A stretch of 64,000 nucleotides of DNA from Nocardia mikamii NBRC 108933. Its GTDB lineage: Bacteria; Actinomycetota; Actinomycetes; Mycobacteriales; Mycobacteriaceae. The number at the start of each line of letters is the position of its first letter. Positions within the stretch are counted from its first letter, which is position 1. Location: NCBI RefSeq assembly GCF_001613505.1, contig NZ_BDCM01000015.1:186001-250000 (forward strand). Direction: 5' to 3'. The notes under the pieces were generated by a model. That model saw only the letters and a program-made list of their open reading frames with translations. It ran no database searches and was not told the origin of the DNA. The position numbers and the translations under genes are program-made. Shown here piece after piece: positions 25,918 to 33,959 of the stretch.

Positions 25918-26654
25918 GGCGCCACCGCCCAGTCCCGCACGTGGGGGTGACGGTGTTCGATCGCCCGCACGCCGTAATCCCAGTAGCTCTTCACCGCGAT
26001 ATCGCTGTAGATGTAGTCGTTCTTCGCGTCGATGTCGCTGCCGGTCGAGCTGAAGAACTTCACCCCGGTGGCCAGCGCCTTCAGTTGCAGTTCGCAGGCG
26101 CGTTCCAGCAGTTGTGCGGCGACCACGGCATGGCGCAGCGTGCGCCCCACGATCACGCCACCGTGGTTGCGCAGGAAGGCCGCCGGGGCGGTGCCCAGCG
26201 CCCGCGCGACGGCCCGGCCGGTTTCGATATCGAGAATGGTGTTGCTGGTCAGCGTGAATCGTGGGCAGTGGTCGACGAAAGGCGCCGCGTCGTGCGAGAG
26301 TGCGGCCAGCTCCACATCCAGCGCGCCGAAGACCAGGGTGTTGGGCGCGTGGCTGTGCACGATCGCGTTCACGTCCGGCCGGGCGCGGTAGATCGCCTGG
26401 TGCAAGGGAAGTTCCGGCGGCGCCATCCGGTGCACCGGCAGTTCCGGATCGACCTCGGCGACGATCATGTCCGCGGGCGTCGCCTCGCTGAAGCCGCACA
26501 GCGCGCTCTTGATCAAGAAATGGTCGGTACGGGGCAGGCGTGCCGATATCTGCCCCTGATTGAAGTCGTCGTGTCCGGTATCCGACAGCTGCAGACTGCC
26601 GAGGGCGAGATTGACGGCCAGCCGCTGCCGGGCGGGCGTCGGGCTCGATGTCAT
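25914..26654 (-). CDS. Class II aldolase/adducin-family protein
   Basis: A 246-residue zinc aldolase/epimerase fold. Metal ligands are visible: His100 and His102 (VHSHAPN), His164 (RNHGG), and the catalytic acid position Glu81 (PPELPLHQAIY). Known members cleave or form C-C bonds of phosphorylated or hydroxylated substrates via zinc enolates, or decarboxylate/epimerise. ATG at 26654, 29 bases after the carrier-protein stop. Its position between a carrier protein and an oxidoreductase suggests retro-aldol or decarboxylation chemistry on a pathway intermediate. All metal ligands are intact, unlike the next two enzymes downstream in the operon. Confidence 0.82.
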   Translation of the reverse strand: MTSSPTPARQRLAVNLALGSLQLSDTGHDDFNQGQISARLPRTDHFLIKSALCGFSEATPADMIVAEVDPELPVHRMAPPELPLHQAIYRARPDVNAIVHSHAPNTLVFGALDVELAALSHDAAPFVDHCPRFTLTSNTILDIETGRAVARALGTAPAAFLRNHGGVIVGRTLRHAVVAAQLLERACELQLKALATGVKFFSSTGSDIDAKNDYIYSDIAVKSYWDYGVRAIEHRHPHVRDWAVAP

Positions 26655-26683
26655 GGCGATTCCTGATTCCGGCTCGGCGCGGG

Positions 26684-26944
26684 TCAGGCCGCGATGCCCA
26701 GCTTGTCCGCGATGTGGTCGCACATCACCTGCACGTCGCTCATGACCGCCTCGTCGACATCGTCGTCCCACTCGATGCCGAACTCGTCCTCGACGGCCAC
26801 CAGAATGCGCAGGGTGGCCAGCGAATTGAGTCCCAATCGGCGCAGCGATTCGGGGCCGCCCTGAATATCCGACTCCTCGATCTGCCCACCCGACTCCTTG
26901 ACGATCAGGGATTTGAGAGTGCTCATGATCTCTGCGTGGTTCAT
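26684..26944 (-). CDS. Free-standing acyl carrier protein
   Basis: An 86-residue carrier protein. The 4'-phosphopantetheine Ser41 lies in RRLGLNSLATLRIL, and the acidic helix that follows (VEDEFGIEWDDD) is typical. Its ATG overlaps the stop of the AMP ligase as ATGA, so the two are made together and the ligase most likely loads this protein. The motif LGLNS differs from the PKS ACPs in this window (GFDSL), so it is a dedicated discrete carrier, not a PKS fragment. Confidence 0.88.
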   Translation of the reverse strand: MNHAEIMSTLKSLIVKESGGQIEESDIQGGPESLRRLGLNSLATLRILVAVEDEFGIEWDDDVDEAVMSDVQVMCDHIADKLGIAA

Positions 26945-28371
26945 CGCGAAGCTGTTCCTATCGCTGCCAGTCCGGCGGACATGATCTTGCCCGCGGAGGA
27001 TCGGGGCAGCGCCGGCACGATCGTCCAGCGCTGCGGAATCTTGAAGGGGGCCAGGTATTTTCGGCAGTGCTCGACCAGCTCCTCGCGCGTCGCGACGGTG
27101 GATTCCACATACGCGCACAGCACGGTGTGCGATCCGGCGCCCTCCCCGCGCACCAGGGCGCCGGTGACGGCGGGATGGCGCTGCAGCACCTCCGAAATCT
27201 CGGCGGGATCGATCTTGCGTCCGGCCATGTTGACGATCCGGTCGGCGCGGCCGGTGACGAAAAGGTCGCCGTCGTCGAGGTATCCGAGATCCTGGGTGCG
27301 GAAGTAGCCGTCGGCGTCGAGATGGCTGCCGAATTCCGGGGGCCGCGGATCGAGGTACCGGGTGGCCATCGACCGCGTCCGGACCGCGATGCGCGCGGCC
27401 GGGTCGTCCGCGCCGCCGGTCCGATGGGTGGCGATGTCCACCCCGGGCAGCGCCCGGCCCAGCGCTCCCGCGGTCCGGCCGTCGTTGAAGGTCACCGGGC
27501 CTACTTCGGCCAGCCCGTAGTAGTTGCACACCGGCCGTCCCACCGCCTCGAACCACCGGCGCTCGACATCGGCTGTGAGCGGCGCGGCCGAGCTGACCAG
27601 CAGGCGTAGCGAGGTGAGCGCGCTGAGATCGCGTTTCGCGAGCACCTCGTAGATGAACGGAAACGCCACCAGCACCGACGGCGCCCCGTCACGCAGCGCG
27701 TTCAGCAACTGCGAGGGAATCGGGCTCACACCGGGCAGGATCAAGGTGGCGCCGGAGGCGAAGACCGGTAGCAGCGACGTGTTGAAGGCAAGCCCGTTGT
27801 TGAGCGAGGCGAAACACATCACCGAGTCGTCGGCGTCGAGCCCGGTCGCGGTGCGCCACGCCGCCGCGGCATTCACCATGGCGGCGCTGCCGAAGCCCAG
27901 GCAGCGGGGTGCGCCGGAACTGCCGGAAGTGAAGCGGCCGAAGTCGATGCCGGTCAGATCGTGGGTGGCACAGCCGTTCTCGTTCGCACCGGTGCGCACC
28001 GTGCGCATAGCACCACCACGACCGCGGTAACCGGGCAGGTCGTCGTCGCCTCGCCGTCCCGAGATCACCACGGAAGCGCCGGTGCGGCAGGCCGTGTCCT
28101 CGATCTCGCGCTCGCTCCACGCCGGATCGCCGATCAAGGGGACCAGGCCGGACCGCAGTGCGCCCAGCAGGAATGCCACGTCGTCGGGCGTATTACCGGG
28201 TAAGAGCAGGAACGGCGGACGCGGAACGACGCGATGCAACCAGGCCGCCACGTCGCGGGCCGCCGCATCCAGATCGCGGTAGCTGTACCCGCCCGAGACG
28301 CCGTCGCCGACCGCCGTGCGGTCACCGAAGTCGGCGGCCCACCCGGTCAGGAGCGTGTCGAAAGTAGTCAT
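26941..28371 (-). CDS. AMP-dependent acid ligase (stand-alone adenylation enzyme)
   Basis: A 476-residue ANL-superfamily enzyme. Core motifs: phosphate loop FTSGSSGAPR (residues 147-156), NYYGLAEVGP, YRTQDLG-type FRTQDLGYLDDGDLF, GRADRIVNMAGRKI and the C-terminal Lys462 in SSAGKIMS. The region before the A5 motif (VLVAFPFIYEVLAKRD) lacks the Asp expected for alpha-amino acids, so a carboxylic or aryl acid is more likely. It would form an acyl-adenylate and transfer it to the carrier protein encoded immediately downstream. ATG at 28371 lies 22 bases after the hydrolase gene. Confidence 0.86.
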   Translation of the reverse strand: MTTFDTLLTGWAADFGDRTAVGDGVSGGYSYRDLDAAARDVAAWLHRVVPRPPFLLLPGNTPDDVAFLLGALRSGLVPLIGDPAWSEREIEDTACRTGASVVISGRRGDDDLPGYRGRGGAMRTVRTGANENGCATHDLTGIDFGRFTSGSSGAPRCLGFGSAAMVNAAAAWRTATGLDADDSVMCFASLNNGLAFNTSLLPVFASGATLILPGVSPIPSQLLNALRDGAPSVLVAFPFIYEVLAKRDLSALTSLRLLVSSAAPLTADVERRWFEAVGRPVCNYYGLAEVGPVTFNDGRTAGALGRALPGVDIATHRTGGADDPAARIAVRTRSMATRYLDPRPPEFGSHLDADGYFRTQDLGYLDDGDLFVTGRADRIVNMAGRKIDPAEISEVLQRHPAVTGALVRGEGAGSHTVLCAYVESTVATREELVEHCRKYLAPFKIPQRWTIVPALPRSSAGKIMSAGLAAIGTASR

Positions 28372-28393
28372 GGTTCGACCTCGGCCGCGACGG

Positions 28394-29269
28394 TCAGCGG
28401 GCGAGTGTCGCCCGGACGAACCGGTCGATCGAGGCTTCGAATTCGGCGGTGGCCTCGAAGTACGGCGCATGGCCCGAGTTCGGGATCACCTCCACCTCGG
28501 CATCGGGCATGATGGCCGCCACCTCGCGCATCATCGCCCCGGAGGTCTGGAAGTCGTTCTCGCCGGCGGAAAGCAGTACCGGACAAGCGATTTGGCGCAG
28601 ACGGTCCGGTTCGTCACTGACCGTCAGCGATGTCTTCAGGTTGGTGATCAACTGCTGCTGCGAACTCAGCGCGATGAATCGTTCCTTCAGCGCGAGATAG
28701 GCCGGCGAGCCGCCGAATTCGACGGTGTGGTGCGAGTAGATGAGCGGATACATCTCGTTGAACAGCGCCGTCGGGCCGACGTTCGTCACCGTCGACAGCC
28801 ACGCCTGAATCAGCCGGCGCCGCCGCCGGCCGCCGATCGCGTTGAAGACCGGGCCGTACAGCGCCAGCCCGCCCACCTCGTCCGGGTAGGCCAGCGCGTA
28901 CTCCCGCGCCAGCAGCGTCGAGTCCGACGAGGCGACCAGATAGGGGCGCTCGACCCCGAGGTGGGTGAGCACGGCGCGCAGGTCGTGGATGTGCCGCTCG
29001 AAGTCCACCACCCCGTCGACCTGTGTCGACGCCCCCTTGTTGCGCATGTCGTAGGAGACGACCGAGTACTTGGTCGCGAGTTCGGCGCTGAAGTTGCGCC
29101 ACAGCGGTGCGATCAGGAAGAGGTTCGGGATGAGCACGATCGTCGTCGGCGATTCGATGCCGTAGCGCTCGTAGTAGATGTGCACGCCGTCCTCGGTCTC
29201 CAGCCTGCTGCCGGCGATATATCCGAGGTCGTAGGCGTCGATCTTCTCCGCGGTGACCGCTTCGACCAT
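28394..29269 (-). CDS. Alpha/beta hydrolase
   Basis: A 291-residue alpha/beta hydrolase. Oxyanion strand VLIPNLFLIAPLW, then the nucleophile elbow VASSDST: Ser115 is kept but both flanking glycines of GxSxG are replaced (Ala113, Ser117). Asp239 (GENDFQ) and His267 (NSGHAPYFE) complete the triad. ATG 29269 has GGAG at proper spacing; ATG 29281 lacks one. First gene of the eight-gene operon; may hydrolyse a thioester, ester or lactone, act as a proofreading thioesterase, or catalyse C-C bond cleavage. Confidence 0.82.
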   Translation of the reverse strand: MVEAVTAEKIDAYDLGYIAGSRLETEDGVHIYYERYGIESPTTIVLIPNLFLIAPLWRNFSAELATKYSVVSYDMRNKGASTQVDGVVDFERHIHDLRAVLTHLGVERPYLVASSDSTLLAREYALAYPDEVGGLALYGPVFNAIGGRRRRRLIQAWLSTVTNVGPTALFNEMYPLIYSHHTVEFGGSPAYLALKERFIALSSQQQLITNLKTSLTVSDEPDRLRQIACPVLLSAGENDFQTSGAMMREVAAIMPDAEVEVIPNSGHAPYFEATAEFEASIDRFVRATLAR

Positions 29270-29304
29270 CAGCTTCTCCATTCTGGAACTCGATGCTACA
29301 AATA

Positions 29305-29314
29305 ACTTATAAGT
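29305..29314. promoter_or_regulatory. Palindrome ACTTATAAGT in divergent promoter region
   Basis: A perfect 10-bp palindrome in the 126-base gap between the eight-gene operon and the MMPL exporter, in the only AT-rich stretch there. Candidate operator controlling both directions. It shares AAGT/ACTT half-sites with the sequence upstream of the HxlR gene (32760-32771). Confidence 0.45.
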
Positions 29315-29395
29315 AGGAGCGACTTTCGGAATGCTACTGACGCCTAGACGGGCGTGCAACCCGCCGGGGCCCGCCCCGAAACCTTTGGGAGCCTT

Positions 29396-31672
29396 ATGTT
29401 CACGCGCCTGGCGGCGGTCGTACTGCGAGCGCCGCGCATCACCCTGATCGCCGCATTCCTGTTTTTGCTGCTGGCAGGCGGCTTCGGCACCTCGGTGCTC
29501 ACGCAGCTACCGGCCGGCGGTTACGACCCACCCGATGCCGAATCCTCCCGAGCCGAGCGGATCCTGACCGACCGCTTCGGCGCCGGTGGTTTCTCCCTCG
29601 TGTTCGCCGTCACCGCGCCGGACGGCGTGGACAGCGCCCCGGCCCGCGACCGGGCCGGGGCGATCCTCGCCGCATTGCATCAGTCGTCGCAGGTCAACCA
29701 GGTCGTGTCCTATTGGGACGAACCAGCGCAGCAGCGGTCGGCGCTGGCCGGCCGGGACGGGCGAACCGGGCTGATCGCCGGGCTGGTCGCGGGCACCGAC
29801 AAGGACGCCATGCAGCGTGCCCACGACATCGCCACGCCCCTTATCGGCGATCGGGACGGCGTCACGGTCACCGCCGGTGGTCAGGCGGTCTCGCTGTACG
29901 AGCTCAACCATCAGTCGCAGGTGGACGCGGTGAAGATGGACATGATCGCCATCCCGCTGACGTTCCTCGTGCTGGTGTGGGTTTTCGGCAGCGTACTGGC
30001 GGCCTCGGTGCCTCTCGCGATCTCGATGTTCGCACTCGCCGGATCGGTGGCGTGGCTGCGAATCCTGGTGTCGTTCACCGATGTCGCGGTCTTCGCGGTC
30101 AACGTCGCGCAAGCACTGGGCCTGGCGCTGGCCATCGACTACACGCTGTTCATCATCAGCCGGTTCCGCGAGGAGAAGGCCGCCGGCCTGACACCGGAGC
30201 AGGCGCTGATCCGCACTCTCAACACCGCGGGGCGGACGGTGGCGTACTCGGCGCTGACCGTCGGCATCGCCATGTCGGTGATGCTGGTGTTCCCGATGTA
30301 CTTCATGCGTTCGCTGGCCTTCGGCGGTCTGGGCGCCATCGCGTTCTGCCTCATCGGCGCGCTGGTGGTGGCGCCGGCACTGATCGTCGTACTCGGCGAC
30401 CGGCTGGACGCCCTCGACGTCCGGCCGCCGATCCGGCGGCTGTTCGGCCGCTCCGGCGCGGCGGCTCCCGAGGTCCAGCGCACCGCCTGGTACCGGGGCG
30501 CGAGGTTCGCCATGCGCCGCGCCGTGCCGGTGATCGTGCTGGTCTCCGGCCTCCTGGTGATCCTGAGCCTGCCGCTGCTCGGAGCACGGTTCGGCTATCC
30601 CGACGACCGGGCGCTGCCGGGCAGTACGCAGTCGCGTCGGACCGGTGACGTGTTGCGCGCGCAGTTCCCGGTGGACAGCCAGGGACGAACTCCGATCGTC
30701 TTCCCGGACGCCGCGCCGCCCGCCGCCGAACTGACCGCCTACGCCCAGCGGTTGTCCCTGGTCGACGGGGTCGTCGCCGTGCAATCCCCCGGCGCCACCG
30801 TCGCGAAGGGACAAGTGGTGTCCGACCGGGCGACGGATGCGGCCGCACATGCGGATGCTGCGTATCTGACGGTACAGACGACGAAGGACCCGTTCTCGCA
30901 GGCCGGGCGTGACCAACTGGCCGAACTCAAAGGTGTTGCGGCGCCGGGCGAAACCCTGTTCGGCGGCCTGACCCAACGCGATCTGGACGCGGTGCACGGA
31001 ATCAGCGACCGGCTACCGCTCGCGCTGACCCTGATGGTGCTGGCCACCGCCGCACTGCTGTTCATGATGACCGGCAGTGTCGTGCTGCCGTTGAAGGCCA
31101 TCGTCATGAACGTCCTCTCGCTGACCGCCGCGATCGGCGCGATGGTGTGGGTGTTCCAGGATCACCACCTGGGCGGGCTCGGCACCACCGCCATCGGGCG
31201 CACCGTGGTGACCATGCCGATTCTGCTGGGCTGCATGGCTTTCGGTCTCGCCATGGACTACGAGGTGTTCGTCCTCTCCCGCATCCGGGAGGAGTGGCTG
31301 CGCTCGGATCGCTCCGACGCCGCGAGCAGGCAATCCGTCGCGGTGGGGCTCGCCCGCAGTGGACGGATCGTGACGGCCGCCGCCACCGTCATGGCCATCG
31401 CCTTCGCCGCGATGATGGTGTCGCAGGTGTCGTTCGCGCGCGGTCTCGGCTTCGGCTTGACGCTGGCCGTGCTGATGGACGCCTTCCTCGTTCGCATACT
31501 TCTCGTGCCGGCCTTCATGAAGGTGATGGGGCGCGCCAACTGGTGGGCGCCGAAACCGTTGGCGCGCTGGCACAACCGCCATCAGTGGCGGGAAGAGGGT
31601 CCGGCGCGACGAGCGCCGGGCAGCATCGAATCGTCCGATCCACGTCAGCTCTCGGAGGAACCACGTTCATGA
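29396..31672 (+). CDS. MMPL-family (RND) exporter
   Basis: 758 residues, with two repeats of a transmembrane helix, an extracytoplasmic domain and a five-helix bundle. Proton-relay Asp-Tyr pairs of the family are present in both halves (LAIDYTLFIISRFREE and LAMDYEVFVLSRIREE). Members export lipids, siderophores and polyketide-like products in mycolic-acid bacteria, from the inner membrane using the proton gradient. ATG at 29396 follows GGGAG. Divergent from the carrier-protein operon and overlapping the next gene by four bases, so it is the likely exporter for that operon's product. Confidence 0.85.
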   Translation: MFTRLAAVVLRAPRITLIAAFLFLLLAGGFGTSVLTQLPAGGYDPPDAESSRAERILTDRFGAGGFSLVFAVTAPDGVDSAPARDRAGAILAALHQSSQVNQVVSYWDEPAQQRSALAGRDGRTGLIAGLVAGTDKDAMQRAHDIATPLIGDRDGVTVTAGGQAVSLYELNHQSQVDAVKMDMIAIPLTFLVLVWVFGSVLAASVPLAISMFALAGSVAWLRILVSFTDVAVFAVNVAQALGLALAIDYTLFIISRFREEKAAGLTPEQALIRTLNTAGRTVAYSALTVGIAMSVMLVFPMYFMRSLAFGGLGAIAFCLIGALVVAPALIVVLGDRLDALDVRPPIRRLFGRSGAAAPEVQRTAWYRGARFAMRRAVPVIVLVSGLLVILSLPLLGARFGYPDDRALPGSTQSRRTGDVLRAQFPVDSQGRTPIVFPDAAPPAAELTAYAQRLSLVDGVVAVQSPGATVAKGQVVSDRATDAAAHADAAYLTVQTTKDPFSQAGRDQLAELKGVAAPGETLFGGLTQRDLDAVHGISDRLPLALTLMVLATAALLFMMTGSVVLPLKAIVMNVLSLTAAIGAMVWVFQDHHLGGLGTTAIGRTVVTMPILLGCMAFGLAMDYEVFVLSRIREEWLRSDRSDAASRQSVAVGLARSGRIVTAAATVMAIAFAAMMVSQVSFARGLGFGLTLAVLMDAFLVRILLVPAFMKVMGRANWWAPKPLARWHNRHQWREEGPARRAPGSIESSDPRQLSEEPRS

Positions 31673-32274
31673 CGACATATGGGGTACTGCTGTTCGAGGA
31701 CGTCGAGGAACTCGACTTCACAGGGCCGTGGGAGGTGTTCATGGTCTCGGCGATGCTGCGCGAGTACCAGGACCGCGCGGCGCTGATCGCCGAACGCACC
31801 GATCCGATCCGCTGTGTCAACGGCATGCGCGTCCTGCCGGACCACACCTTCGACGACCACCCCGCCCTCGACGTGCTGCTGGTGCCCGGGGGCCAGGGCA
31901 CCCGCGTCCAGGTCCACAATCCGGCCCTGGTCGACTGGATTCGCACCACCTCGGCCGGGGTGAGCTGGACCGCGGGCGTGTGCACGGGAGCGTTCCTGCT
32001 GCACAAGGCGGGTCTGGCGAGCGGGCGGCGCATCACCACGCATCGCCTGTTCCACGAATCGCTCCAGGCCCGCGGCGACGTCACCGTGGTGACCGGGAGC
32101 CGCTACGTCGTGGACGGCGATCTCGTGACCTCCCAAGGCATTTCGGCGGGCATCGACATGGCGCTGTGGTTGATCGGGGCCCTGCACGGCCGCGATCACG
32201 CCCGGCGGGTGCGCGAACACATGCAGTACGAGCCGGCCCCGCCCTACCTCGCGGACGAGCCCAACGTGCGGTGA
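31669..32274 (+). CDS. DJ-1/PfpI-family protein, isonitrile-hydratase-like
   Basis: 201 residues. Nucleophile elbow AGVCTGAFLLHKAG with Cys105-Thr106, and Asp16 in ELDFTGPWEV. These correspond to Asp, Cys and Thr residues reported as essential in Pseudomonas isonitrile hydratase InhA; the tail MQYEPAPPY also fits that subgroup. Family members include hydratases, amidases and AraC-type regulators, but no DNA-binding domain is present here. ATG overlaps the exporter stop (ATGA) after GGAGGAA, so both are co-translated. Possible roles are product tailoring or self-protection; isonitrile hydration is only a hypothesis. Confidence 0.75.
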   Translation: MTTYGVLLFEDVEELDFTGPWEVFMVSAMLREYQDRAALIAERTDPIRCVNGMRVLPDHTFDDHPALDVLLVPGGQGTRVQVHNPALVDWIRTTSAGVSWTAGVCTGAFLLHKAGLASGRRITTHRLFHESLQARGDVTVVTGSRYVVDGDLVTSQGISAGIDMALWLIGALHGRDHARRVREHMQYEPAPPYLADEPNVR

Positions 32275-32324
32275 CGGCGTCCGGTGCCGGACCGGGGACG
32301 ACACGGCCTGGCATCGCTTCGTCT

Positions 32325-32366
32325 CGGCCGGTCGAACGCGCGGGCCGATCCGCGTTCGACCGGCCG
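32325..32366. terminator. Strong bidirectional terminator
   Basis: A perfect 16-bp inverted repeat (CGGCCGGTCGAACGCG at 32325-32340, complement at 32351-32366) with a 10-nt loop, between the convergent DJ-1-like and HxlR genes. Confidence 0.8.
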
Positions 32367-32384
32367 TTACCGCGGGGGCTCGAG

Positions 32385-32741
32385 CTACGCGCCCGCCTGC
32401 TCGGGCGCCCCGTCGAGCAACTCGCGCAGATGCGCGCGCGACCAGGTGCACAGCTGATGGACCGTGGCGAGCAGGTCGCGCCCTGCCGAGGTCAGGGAAT
32501 AGTCGACGCGCGGATTCGCGGTGTGGTGGTCGTGGCGGGCGACGATGCCGTCGGCTTCGAGAGTGCGCAACGTCTGGGTCAGCATCTTGTAGCTGATACC
32601 TTCGACGGCCCGGTGCAGTTCGGCGAACCGGCACTCGCGGTCACCGATCGCCTCCAGCACGGCCAGCGCCCACTTGGTGGACAGGGTCGCGAAGACTCGG
32701 CGGGCGACAGCCGCCGCCTGCTCCTGTTCCGTCCCGCTCAC
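32385..32741 (-). CDS. HxlR-family transcriptional regulator
   Basis: A 118-residue winged-helix protein with the HxlR core: TLSTKWALAVLEAIGDRECRFAELHRAVEGISYKMLTQTLRTLEADGIV, then wing residues VDYSLTSAGRDLL. Two cysteines (RECRF, QLCTW) could in principle sense oxidants or electrophiles, as some family members do. Divergent from a small glyoxalase-fold gene across a 64-base gap holding AAGTGCGTACTT (32760-32771), probably its operator. Confidence 0.85.
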   Translation of the reverse strand: MSGTEQEQAAAVARRVFATLSTKWALAVLEAIGDRECRFAELHRAVEGISYKMLTQTLRTLEADGIVARHDHHTANPRVDYSLTSAGRDLLATVHQLCTWSRAHLRELLDGAPEQAGA

Positions 32742-32759
32742 CGCGTACCTCTCACCTGG

Positions 32760-32771
32760 AAGTGCGTACTT
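32760..32771. promoter_or_regulatory. AAGT-N4-ACTT dyad upstream of HxlR
   Basis: AAGTGCGTACTT in the short divergent gap between the HxlR gene and the glyoxalase-like gene. HxlR proteins commonly autoregulate through such dyads containing ACTT/AAGT halves. Confidence 0.4.
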
Positions 32772-32805
32772 ACCCAGCGTAGAGATCGACCGTAGCGTGC
32801 GAGGA

Positions 32806-33183
32806 GTGCGGATTCTCGAGACCTATGCCCGCCTGTTCGTCGCGGATATGGATGCGGCCCTGCCCATCTACGAACGACTGGTCGGCGCGCCGGCCGACCT
32901 GCGTTTTCATTTCGAGCAAGCCGAAATCGCCGCTGTCGGTGGCTTTCTCGTCGTCGCGGGGACGGATGCGGCGATCGACGGGTATCGCGGCACCGTCGGC
33001 CCGGTGATCGTGGACGATCTGAGCGCGCTCCCGGAGTTCCTCGCCGAGATCGGCGGCTCGATCCTCGGCGAGCCGGTCACCTCCGCCACCGGCGAGGTCG
33101 TCTACGCCCGCCACCCCGACGGGACGCGGGTCGAGTACGTGCAATGGACGGACGAGGTGCGCATCCACGTCCTCGGCAGCTGA
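32806..33183 (+). CDS. VOC (glyoxalase/bleomycin-resistance fold) protein
   Basis: About 125 residues with one vicinal-oxygen-chelate module pair: RLFVADMDAALPIYERLVG at the start, then FLVVAG, VGPVIVDDLSALPEFLAEIGG and YARHPDGTRVEYVQW. Function within the family (metal-dependent lyase, dioxygenase or binding protein) cannot be assigned. Start uncertain: GTG 32806 with GAGG directly before it, or GTG 32797. Divergent from HxlR, whose relatives often control a neighbouring detoxification gene of this kind. Confidence 0.7.
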   Translation: MRILETYARLFVADMDAALPIYERLVGAPADLRFHFEQAEIAAVGGFLVVAGTDAAIDGYRGTVGPVIVDDLSALPEFLAEIGGSILGEPVTSATGEVVYARHPDGTRVEYVQWTDEVRIHVLGS

Positions 33184-33193
33184 ATCGCCGGTG

Positions 33194-33646
33194 TCAGTTC
33201 TTGTCGTCGAGGCTGTCCAAAGTCGTCAAAATGGCCTCGACCGGAATGCGGCCCGCCGCGACCGTTTCGGCGCCGTTGCGTCGCAGGGCCACCGACAGCG
33301 GTGCCGCCCAGGTGTTTTCGTAGATCAGCACGGCGGCCGAACGCCCGGGGTGCAACGCGGCGCCCGCCTCCCGCAGATCGCCGTCGTCGAGCACACCCGT
33401 CGTCTCCTCCGCGAACAAGGCCACGCTCGCTTCGCACTCGAGTCCGATATCGGCGATGTCGATGCCGGTCAGCGACCCGTCGCCCTCCTTCCGGAGAAAC
33501 GCCAGATTCAGCACGCGGATGATGCCCCGGCCGACCAGATCACGCAGCACCGGCAATGCCGAACCGTCCGGCGGGCGGCCCGCGGGGAACTCGATGACGA
33601 GATAGTCGATCGGTCCCATCTCATCGATTCCGGCAGCACTGGTCAT
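33194..33646 (-). CDS. DUF6325-like small protein
   Basis: 150 residues. GPIDYLVIEFPAGRPPDG, LRDLVGRGIIRVLNLAFLRKEGDGS and LIYENTWAAPLSVALRRNGAE match a family of uncharacterised actinobacterial proteins (DUF6325, sometimes called DUF1269-related membrane-associated proteins). The C-terminal half has weak hydrophobicity and no clear signal peptide. ATG 33646 or ATG 33619 (MGPIDYLVIEF) may be the start. Ten bases separate its stop from the convergent VOC gene. Function unknown. Confidence 0.7.
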   Translation of the reverse strand: MTSAAGIDEMGPIDYLVIEFPAGRPPDGSALPVLRDLVGRGIIRVLNLAFLRKEGDGSLTGIDIADIGLECEASVALFAEETTGVLDDGDLREAGAALHPGRSAAVLIYENTWAAPLSVALRRNGAETVAAGRIPVEAILTTLDSLDDKN

Positions 33647-33669
33647 CCGAGCACCTCATCCGTGGCCGG

Positions 33670-33683
33670 ATCACCGCGGTGAT
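33670..33683. promoter_or_regulatory. Perfect 14-bp palindrome upstream of DUF6325-like gene
   Basis: ATCACCGCGGTGAT, 24 bases from the ATG at 33646, in the 313-base divergent gap before the cysteine dioxygenase gene. The rest of that gap shows no convincing gene. Candidate operator. Confidence 0.4.
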
Positions 33684-33959
33684 TCGGCGAGACAGCAGCT
33701 GATGTCACGCCGCCGGCGACGAACACCTCTGCCACCGGCGTAACACCTAATGATTCGAAGCCGGGCCGCTCGCGGATAAACCAGGAATCGATTCTCGGGA
33801 CGCAGGCCGTCGGACACGGTGTCTCATTCACGTGGCCGTCCCGCCACTCGTTCATCCCGTGCGGCGGGCCGCGGAGTTTCGCTCACGGTGAGTCTGGATG
33901 GTGGCAAACCGCGTGTGGCGGCGAAGAATTCGCGTGACCGCGGTGTGGAAGGGGTAGTG

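Noticed and set aside
21247..29269. Interpretation as a RiPP cluster because of the SagB-like protein
   Set aside because: No YcaO, no E1-like protein and no plausible precursor peptide within the operon or its flanks.
21247..32274. Interpretation as an isonitrile lipopeptide (Sco/Inl-type) cluster
   Set aside because: ACP, AMP ligase and an isonitrile-hydratase-like protein are present, but the isonitrile-forming Fe/2-oxoglutarate oxidase and NRPS are absent; the TauD-like gene at 10.8 kb is far away and of another subgroup.
33643..33855. 70-codon minus-strand frame whose stop overlaps the DUF6325-like start as ATGA
   Set aside because: The overlap is suggestive, but there is no ribosome site, no recognisable family, and it spans a palindromic candidate operator.
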